From NCBI GenBank assembly GCA_040881685.1, contig JBBECS010000016.1:1-64000 (forward strand): a stretch of 64,000 nt of DNA. The letters are read 5' to 3'. The position numbers and the translations under genes were made by a program. The notes beneath the pieces are model-generated. The model was not told where the DNA came from. It searched no databases and saw nothing but the letters and a program-made list of their open reading frames with translations. Source of the DNA: Acidimicrobiia bacterium (GTDB lineage Bacteria; Actinomycetota; Acidimicrobiia; IMCC26256; PALSA-555). Of the stretch, positions 58,556 through 64,000 are shown in pieces. Positions within the stretch are counted from its first letter, which is position 1. Each line of letters starts with the position of its first letter.

Positions 58556-59733
58556 CGCCGCGACTGGAGCTCGCGGCGACGGATGGCGTCAGTAGCCAGC
58601 ACGTCGAACATGTCGAGCGCCGATCTCTCCCAGGTCAGGTCCGAGGCACGCCCCAGGGCTGCCTTGGAGAGGCGGATGCGCAGCTCTTTGTCGCGCACCA
58701 GCCGATCGAGGCACTCGACCATCTCCGCGGGGTCCGACGCGAGCATCCCCGTCCGGCCGTCCTCGATCGCGTCGAGATGTCCGACGATCCGCGTCGCAAC
58801 GGCGGTGGTCCCGCAGGCTGCTGCTTCGCTGATCGTGAGACCCCAACCCTCACGTGCAGAGGCGCTCGCGACGGCCCACGCGCGGCGGTACAGATCCACG
58901 ACCTCCTCGTCGCTGATGCGACCCGGAAGTCGGATCCAATTCTCGGCGTACACGGCGTGGATGCACTCCTCGAGGTGGTCGCGCTCGTACCCTTCACCCG
59001 CGATCACGACCTCGAGTTCGGGATGGAGACGCTTCAAGCGCACCACCACGTCGATCAGCACGTGGAACTGCTTCACGGGAACAAGACGGCCGACCGCGGC
59101 GATCAACGGCGTCGGTGACTTCTCACCTCCCGGCTTGAACCGGGGATCGATGCCCGGTTGCACGACCGTCACCATCGCGGGTGAGAAGCCCATCACCTCG
59201 ACCATCTCGTGCTTGCTCGATTCAGACGGTGTGACGATGGGCGTGCGTCGATACAACGGCGGAGCGAGCTTCGACTCGATGAAGTTCCCGAGTGCCGCCA
59301 AGCGTGGTGGGAGCGTCATCCGCCACATCTCCCCGTGCACGTGATGCACCATGGTGATACGCGGGTTACGTGACCAAACGGGGGAGAAGAAGGGCATGCC
59401 GTTCCAATGCTCAACGAGCCCGTGCGCGGGATCACGCGGCGCGACCATCTCGCTGAGCGCGACGCGGGGGAACACGAGATAGCGCCCTCCCTTGCGAACC
59501 ACCCGGTAGCCGTCCCGCCAGGCGAACGCGGGGTGATTGACCGCGAACGACGAGCGCATCGTGACCTCGAGCCCGGCCTCCGCCCAGTACTTCGCGGTCA
59601 TCGCCGCGGAGACCTCCGAACCCCCGGCTTCTGGGTCGTCGAGGTCGCGCCACGCGAGGATCGTCACCCGCCGCAGGCCGGCTTCGGCCGCGAGATCCTT
59701 CATCTCCGAGATCGTGGCGTCGTGGTTGGTCAT
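58552..59733 (-). CDS. GT4 family glycosyltransferase
   Basis: 393 residues. The N-terminal ILAWRDLDDPEAGGSE and VVHPGI-like VVQPGIDPRF motifs, the nucleotide-sugar block AVGRLVPVKQFHVLIDVV, and GLTISEAAACGTT with the conserved Glu identify a retaining GT4 (GT-B). It works in the cytoplasm on a lipid-linked or free acceptor. The start is placed at ATG 59733; GTG 59790 and ATG 59775 would add non-conserved residues. It is the first gene of the minus-strand run ending at 52292. Confidence 0.9.
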   Translation of the reverse strand: MTNHDATISEMKDLAAEAGLRRVTILAWRDLDDPEAGGSEVSAAMTAKYWAEAGLEVTMRSSFAVNHPAFAWRDGYRVVRKGGRYLVFPRVALSEMVAPRDPAHGLVEHWNGMPFFSPVWSRNPRITMVHHVHGEMWRMTLPPRLAALGNFIESKLAPPLYRRTPIVTPSESSKHEMVEVMGFSPAMVTVVQPGIDPRFKPGGEKSPTPLIAAVGRLVPVKQFHVLIDVVVRLKRLHPELEVVIAGEGYERDHLEECIHAVYAENWIRLPGRISDEEVVDLYRRAWAVASASAREGWGLTISEAAACGTTAVATRIVGHLDAIEDGRTGMLASDPAEMVECLDRLVRDKELRIRLSKAALGRASDLTWERSALDMFDVLATDAIRRRELQSRR

Positions 59734-59857
59734 GTCGGCGTTCACGGGTGGGGCGGTACACGGCAACCCGGTCATGCGTAGGGACCCCACGCTCCCGGAG
59801 GCGCCACTCTACCCGACGAGTTGCGATCGAAGCCGCGCCCGCGTGAGCGCTGGTTTG

Positions 59858-60664
59858 ATGATGCGAGCGCGATCGCTCCACAATGACCGCGTGCTTCGAA
59901 GAAAGTTGGCGGCGAGCTCGACCGTGCCCCCTGGTTTCATCGAGACGCTCGATGCCGTCGCGGATGTCCACGGCTGGACGACCCACGCGCAGCTGCGCCA
60001 GCTCTGGGAGTGCGCGTCGGAAGTCCCCGAGGGAGGTCGAATCGTCGAGATCGGAAGCTTTCATGGTCGGTCGGCGATCGTGCTCGCGCACGGCGCACGC
60101 CCGAGCGTCGAAGTCGTTGCCATCGATCCCCATGCCGGAAATGACCGCGGTCCCGGGGAGATCCGTGGGTCTTCCGCGCAGGGTGATCGCGATCACGAGG
60201 TGTTCGTCGCCAACCTCGAACGTTTCGGGGTGAAGGACCGCGTCCGCTACGTGCGCCGCGCGTCGCAGGAGTCAGGGTTGGAAGTCAAAGGTTCGATCGA
60301 TCTCCTGTACATCGACGGTGCCCACCGCTTCGCACCCGCGCGCGCGGACATCCGCGACTGGGGACGGCGTGTGAGCGATGGCGGAAGGATGCTGATCCAC
60401 GATTCGTTCTCGTCGGTCGGGGTGACCGGCGCGATCGCGACCGAGCTGCTCGGCAACCGGCGATTCCACTATGTCGGACGAACGGGCTCCCTCGCCGAGT
60501 ACCGGTGCGGAACGCGGGGATCCCGAGTGCGGAGCACTGCCCATCAGCTGGCCCAGCTCCCATGGTTCATCCGGAATGTCCTGGTGAAGGCACTCATGAT
60601 CGTGCACCTCCATCCACTCACGCGCCTGCTCGGGCACCGGTCGAATCGTTTGCCACCGTTCTGA
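59858..60664 (+). CDS. class I SAM-dependent methyltransferase
   Basis: 268 residues. Motif I is RIVEIGSFHGRSAIVLA, post-I is VVAIDPHAG, and the acidic/aromatic strand is IDLLYIDGAHRFA, as in Methyltransf_24-type proteins that modify glycans or lipids. The C-terminal part (TAHQLAQLPWFIRNVLVKAL) is amphipathic, suggesting membrane association. The start is uncertain: ATG 59858 or 59861 and GTG 59891 are in frame. It faces the GT4 operon divergently and precedes the GT-C gene by 67 bases. Confidence 0.8.
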   Translation: MMRARSLHNDRVLRRKLAASSTVPPGFIETLDAVADVHGWTTHAQLRQLWECASEVPEGGRIVEIGSFHGRSAIVLAHGARPSVEVVAIDPHAGNDRGPGEIRGSSAQGDRDHEVFVANLERFGVKDRVRYVRRASQESGLEVKGSIDLLYIDGAHRFAPARADIRDWGRRVSDGGRMLIHDSFSSVGVTGAIATELLGNRRFHYVGRTGSLAEYRCGTRGSRVRSTAHQLAQLPWFIRNVLVKALMIVHLHPLTRLLGHRSNRLPPF

Positions 60665-60717
60665 AGGCGAGTGCGCGGCGGAGCGCGCATCGACCAAGGG
60701 ACGAAGGGCTCGTTTGC

Positions 60718-60723
60718 TACCTT
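60718..60723 (+). promoter_or_regulatory. minus-10 box of the GT-C transferase gene
   Basis: TACCTT, 8 bases before the ATG, in the gap after the methyltransferase gene. Leaderless pattern; inferred. Confidence 0.45.
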
Positions 60724-60731
60724 CTCTCGCC

Positions 60732-62060
60732 ATGACCCGCGAAACCCGGCGGTTCTTGGTGGGTCTTGGGGCGATCGCGGCCGTCGGACTCGTGATCCGA
60801 GTCGCCTTCCTCTTCATCATGCACCACCCGTATTACCCCGTCGGTGACGCGCTCCTGTACCACTCCGGCGCAAACTCGCTCGTCGACGGGAAAGGCTTCG
60901 TCCTCGCCTTCTTCCTCGAGAACGGGCAGCAGGCGCAAGGCGCGAGCAACCCCCCGCTCTACGTGCTGTGGCTCGCGATCCCGTCAATGCTCGGGTTCCG
61001 CAGCCCGCTCGTCCACCAGCTGTGGTCGTGCGTCCTGGGTCTGGGGACGGTCGCGCTCTTGGGGGTCCTCGGCCGGCAGCTGGCGGGGTACCGCGCCGGC
61101 CTCATCGCGGCAGCCCTCGCTGCGATCGGACCAAACGTCTTCTACTGGGACACCGTCATCCTCTCCGAGACGATGTCGTTGTTCGTGGCCACGCTCGTCG
61201 TCCTCCTCTGCTATCGCTACTGGCGCGCGCCGGACACTCGCGGACTCTTACTCGTCGGGCTCTCGTGTGGCGCGGCCGCCCTCTCACGGGCCGAGCTCGT
61301 GCTCCTCGTCCCGTTCGTGCTCGTTCCGCTCGCCCTCGGCTCGTGCACGATCGACTTCGCGGCGCGGCTTCGCCGACTGGTGGTCGCAGGTCTGATGGCG
61401 GCGCTCGTGGTGGCACCGTGGATCACGTACAACGTCACCAGGTTCGACAAGCCGGTCTTCCTGTCGAACGGGCTCGGGGTCACGCTTGCGGCCACACAGT
61501 GCGATGACGCGTACTACGGCGAGTTCACCGGGTTGTGGTCGATCCGGTGCGGTCTCCGCGTCCAGCGCACGTTCCCGAAGGGATACGACGAGTCCGAGCG
61601 TGACGCCGGGTACAGGGAGGCGGCGCTCGACTACCTCGGTGATCATTTGGGACGCGCGCCGGTGGTCGTCTTGTCCCGGTGGGGTCGCTCGCTCGGTCTC
61701 TACCGGCCGATTCATTCCGTGGAGTTCGACCACTTCCCCGAAGGTCGTGACTGGCCGATCGCAATCGGGGGTCTGATCAGCTTCTGGGTCCTCGGTGCGC
61801 TTTCGGTGTACGGCGCCGTGCTGCTCCGGCGGCGCAAGGTGCCCGTCTATCCGCTCGTCGCGCTGCCTGCCATCGCGATGATCGCCATCGGGATCGCGTT
61901 CTCGTCGTCGCGGTACCGATCGACGGCCGAGCCCGCGCTCGCGATCCTTGCCGCCGTCGCAATCGATGCGTTCATCCGTCGAAGGCGCGGCGAGAGCGAC
62001 CCCGACCCCGCCGATCTGGATGATCGAAACGAGACCGCGGCCGGAGCCGCGACGTCGTGA
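60732..62060 (+). CDS. GT-C glycosyltransferase, PMT/GT39-ArnT-like
   Basis: 442 residues, about 11 membrane helices. The first loop HPYYPVGDALLYHSGANSL carries an Asp in a position like the PMT active site, followed by GASNPPLYVLWLAIPS. The middle loop has TWCDDAYYGEFTGLW-like residues (here ATQCDDAYYGEF). The tail is a charged cytoplasmic end. It adds a sugar from a polyprenyl donor, inferred. The start at ATG 60732 follows a TACCTT box; an earlier ATG at 60714 lies in the promoter. It overlaps the acyltransferase gene by 4 bases (GTGA). Confidence 0.88.
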   Translation: MTRETRRFLVGLGAIAAVGLVIRVAFLFIMHHPYYPVGDALLYHSGANSLVDGKGFVLAFFLENGQQAQGASNPPLYVLWLAIPSMLGFRSPLVHQLWSCVLGLGTVALLGVLGRQLAGYRAGLIAAALAAIGPNVFYWDTVILSETMSLFVATLVVLLCYRYWRAPDTRGLLLVGLSCGAAALSRAELVLLVPFVLVPLALGSCTIDFAARLRRLVVAGLMAALVVAPWITYNVTRFDKPVFLSNGLGVTLAATQCDDAYYGEFTGLWSIRCGLRVQRTFPKGYDESERDAGYREAALDYLGDHLGRAPVVVLSRWGRSLGLYRPIHSVEFDHFPEGRDWPIAIGGLISFWVLGALSVYGAVLLRRRKVPVYPLVALPAIAMIAIGIAFSSSRYRSTAEPALAILAAVAIDAFIRRRRGESDPDPADLDDRNETAAGAATS

Positions 62061-63295
62061 CCACGACGGCGCGGGCCACGGAGGCGCGCACGTCGCGCTT
62101 TCCGTGCTTCGATGGCTTCCGGGCCATCGCTGCGCTCGGCGTGGTTGTCAATCACGTCGGCTTCTTCAGCGGGAAGAACGTTCGCAGCGACACGTTCGGA
62201 CCGTTCCTGGCGCGCCTCGACATCGGCGTCGCCATCTTCTTTCTGATCTCGGGGTTCCTGCTGTACCGGCCCTTCGTCGACCGGATCTTCGCTGGCACGA
62301 AGAGCCCGGCGCTCGGTTCGTTCCTCAAGCGTCGGGCGTTGCGGATCTTCCCGGCCTACTGGGTGTGCCTCATCGTCGTGATCTTCGTGTTCGAGTTCCA
62401 GACGGTGGACGTGAAGGGGTTCTTCCTCCACTTCAGCTTGCTGCAGATCTACAGCCACGACCACATCATCGGCGGCCCGGTACAGCAAGCATGGACCCTT
62501 GCCGTCGAGATCACCTTCTATCTGTTCCTCCCGTTCTACGCGTGGCTCACGGCGCGCTTCACATGCGGCACGCGCAACGCGTTGCGCGTACAGCTCTGGG
62601 GTGCCGCGATCTTGTACGCGATCAGTGTCCTCTACCGAGGCTTGTTGTACGCGACCAACGTCGAGGACACCGGCCGGTACCGCAGCTGGCTCCCTGGGTA
62701 CTTCGACTACTTCGCGCTGGGGATCCTTCTCGCCGTCGCGAGCGCATGGGTCGCCCGGTCGGGTCGTCGAGAGTGGTCGTTCACCGCCTCCCGGGCGTTC
62801 CCGTGGGTGTGCTGGACGATCTCACTGGTGATGTTCGTCATCGTCTCCAAAGGCATCGACCTCCAACCGGCCCCGGCGGAGCTCACGACGCGCAACGGGA
62901 TCCAGGTCATCACCGACCTCCCGTTCGGCAAGGAGTTCGGGCTCCAGTTCTTCTACAGCACGGCCGCGTTCTTCTTCCTCTTACCCGGGGTGTTCGGACC
63001 CCAGGACCGCGGCCTCATCCGGCGCTTCCTCAGGAATCCGGTGATCGTCTGGCTTGGACTCATCTCCTACGGGATCTACCTCTGGCACGAAGCCGCGCTC
63101 GACGGGTACGCGAAGTGGACCGACACGCAGCCGTTCGCCGGCAACTTCTCGTCGATGCTTCCCGCGACGCTGGGAGCCACGCTCGTGGTCGCCGCGATCA
63201 GCTACTACCTGATCGAGCGTCCCGCGCTTGGTCTGAAGGACCGACCCCTCTGGCGCGCGCCACGTCCTCCAGCCGATGCCGAACCCGCCCCGTGA
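62057..63295 (+). CDS. acyltransferase 3 family membrane protein (second paralog)
   Basis: 412 residues, about 10 membrane helices. The motifs FRAIAALGVVVNHVGF, FFLISGFLLYRPF, RRALRIFPAYWV and SYYLIERPALGL are those of the gene at 42338-43612, so the two are paralogs. The His of the first helix is present. It probably acylates the glycan or glycolipid assembled by neighbouring transferases. The GTG start overlaps the GT-C gene. Its stop lies inside a hairpin. Confidence 0.93.
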   Translation: MTTTARATEARTSRFPCFDGFRAIAALGVVVNHVGFFSGKNVRSDTFGPFLARLDIGVAIFFLISGFLLYRPFVDRIFAGTKSPALGSFLKRRALRIFPAYWVCLIVVIFVFEFQTVDVKGFFLHFSLLQIYSHDHIIGGPVQQAWTLAVEITFYLFLPFYAWLTARFTCGTRNALRVQLWGAAILYAISVLYRGLLYATNVEDTGRYRSWLPGYFDYFALGILLAVASAWVARSGRREWSFTASRAFPWVCWTISLVMFVIVSKGIDLQPAPAELTTRNGIQVITDLPFGKEFGLQFFYSTAAFFFLLPGVFGPQDRGLIRRFLRNPVIVWLGLISYGIYLWHEAALDGYAKWTDTQPFAGNFSSMLPATLGATLVVAAISYYLIERPALGLKDRPLWRAPRPPADAEPAP

Positions 63296-63308
63296 CGGGG
63301 CCCGTCAC
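63292..63308 (+). terminator. GTGACGGG/CCCGTCAC hairpin at the acyltransferase stop
   Basis: GTGACGGGGCCCGTCAC has perfect 8-base arms with one central base, and includes the acyltransferase TGA. A TAGAGT box follows at 63310-63315, 11 bases before the next ATG. It could be a terminator, or an operator for the next gene. Confidence 0.45.
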
Positions 63309-63326
63309 CTAGAGTCCTTCACTTCC

Positions 63327-64000
63327 ATGGGCGCGGTGACGACGACCAAGTCAAAGTCTGCTCCCTCGGCCGGGAGCGGCACGACCTGGCGCAACCTCTC
63401 TCCCCGCTCCCTCGATCTGATCGCCTTCGCCATCCTCGCGGCGGGGTTCTTGCTGCCCCTCCGAGGCTTGCTCGGCAGCCCCGGCGCGCCGATGGAAGAG
63501 GGCTTCATGCTCGTGTTCCCCGAGCGCGTGCTCGCGGGCGACATTCCCAACAAGGACTTCCTGCACCTCTACGGCCCGGGCAGCCTGTGGGTGCTTGCCG
63601 CCGTCTACAAGGTGTTCGGCACGACGCTCGTCACCGAGCGACTCTTCGGGTTGATCCAGGAAGCGGCCGTCGTCTTCGGGATCTACTTCATCGTGCGTCC
63701 GTGGGGCCGCACGACCGCGCTCGGATGTGCACTCGTGTCGCTGCTCATCATCCTCGAACCGCACGGCCTCGTCGCCATGCCCTGGGTCGGCGCACTTGGC
63801 CTTGGGGTCTTCGGCATCGTTGCCGGCATCGCGAGTCGCGACGCAGGCGACTCACAACGAGGCCGACGCCTGGCGTTGACGTGCGGCCTGTTGTTCGGCC
63901 TAGCACTGCTCTACCGGATTGATCTCGTGATCGCGATCACCCTCGCGTCGCTCGCGCTTGCATCGGGTGTCGGCGCAGCGGTGCGCAAGCGCTTCGCGCT
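63327..64000 (+). CDS. GT-C-type or related polytopic membrane protein (partial, cut by the window end)
   Basis: At least 224 residues, open to the window edge. A basic N-terminal tail (TTTKSKSAPSAGSGTT) is followed by at least five hydrophobic helices (LDLIAFAILAAGFLLPL, LWVLAAVYKVF, ALGCALVSLLIIL and others). The loop PMEEGFMLVFPERVLAGDIP with the NKDFLHLYGPGS segment resembles the first extracytoplasmic region of GT39/DUF-type membrane glycosyltransferases, with EE and D residues. The ATG follows a TAGAGT box. Its 3' end and full family cannot be judged here. Confidence 0.78.
   Translation, partial: MGAVTTTKSKSAPSAGSGTTWRNLSPRSLDLIAFAILAAGFLLPLRGLLGSPGAPMEEGFMLVFPERVLAGDIPNKDFLHLYGPGSLWVLAAVYKVFGTTLVTERLFGLIQEAAVVFGIYFIVRPWGRTTALGCALVSLLIILEPHGLVAMPWVGALGLGVFGIVAGIASRDAGDSQRGRRLALTCGLLFGLALLYRIDLVIAITLASLALASGVGAAVRKRFA

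Noticed and set aside
1-64000. CRISPR arrays, insertion sequences, prophage genes and rRNA
   Set aside because: No repeated spacer-like units, transposase, capsid or rRNA sequences were found on reading both strands.

Overview
The window is high-GC DNA from an actinobacterium, most probably an Acidimicrobiia-type lineage. Grounds: about two-thirds G+C; three F420-type luciferase-fold oxidoreductases; many acyl-CoA dehydrogenases and acyl-CoA ligases; a fused LivH-LivM permease; two AftD-like arabinosyltransferases; and many genes that seem to be read from leaderless mRNAs. The lineage is inferred from gene content only. No rRNA, phage, insertion sequence or CRISPR array was seen, and no gene-free stretch exceeds about 160 bases.

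Layout. 1-1174: tRNA-Gly(GCC), a small basic protein and an isochorismatase-fold protein with an odd start codon. 10769-1175 (minus): a nine-gene acyl-CoA catabolic operon (two F420 oxidoreductases, amidohydrolase, SDR, two acyl-CoA dehydrogenases, ligase, enoyl-CoA hydratase, CaiB-type CoA transferase). 14085-10796 (minus): a peroxide/iron block (PerR-like regulator, rubrerythrin, Fe-S protein, DUF3501, dUTPase). 15180-14206 and 15203-16669: a ketol-acid reductoisomerase-like gene and an acyl-CoA ligase-like gene, divergent and both with changed active sites. 16771-21817: a branched-chain amino acid-type ABC transporter. 21859-28987: a DEDD exonuclease, an acyl-CoA ligase, and a TetR-headed four-subunit 2-oxoacid:ferredoxin oxidoreductase operon ending in an acyl-CoA dehydrogenase.

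28950-33170 is the first AftD-like gene, followed by a palindromic repeat and a DUF559 pseudogene. 38856-34023 (minus) is enoyl-CoA hydratase, thiolase-like protein, ACAD10/11-type dehydrogenase and APH-type kinase; the last two look like a split form of eukaryotic ACAD10/ACAD11 and bacterial LvaA/LvaC. Divergent from it, 38948-41079 carries an SRPBCC protein, a 2-hydroxyacid dehydrogenase and a class II aldolase. 48788-42338 (minus) joins redox enzymes to two membrane glycosyltransferases and an acyltransferase. 48816-52276 holds an IolB-like protein, a secreted EEP phosphodiesterase and a D-aminoacylase-type amidohydrolase. 52292-64000 is an envelope-glycan region: GT4, AftD-like, GT2, DUF2304 and methyltransferase in one minus-strand run, then methyltransferase, GT-C, acyltransferase and a truncated polytopic protein on the plus strand.

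How it works together. The window combines lipid or acyl-CoA catabolism (uptake, CoA activation, beta-oxidation, ferredoxin-linked 2-oxoacid oxidation) with envelope glycan assembly. Three regulatory patterns recur: TANNNT minus-10 boxes 7-9 bases before the start codon; a palindrome CCTGAC-N6-GTCAGG in two promoter regions; and paired 13-bp palindromes on the TetR promoter.
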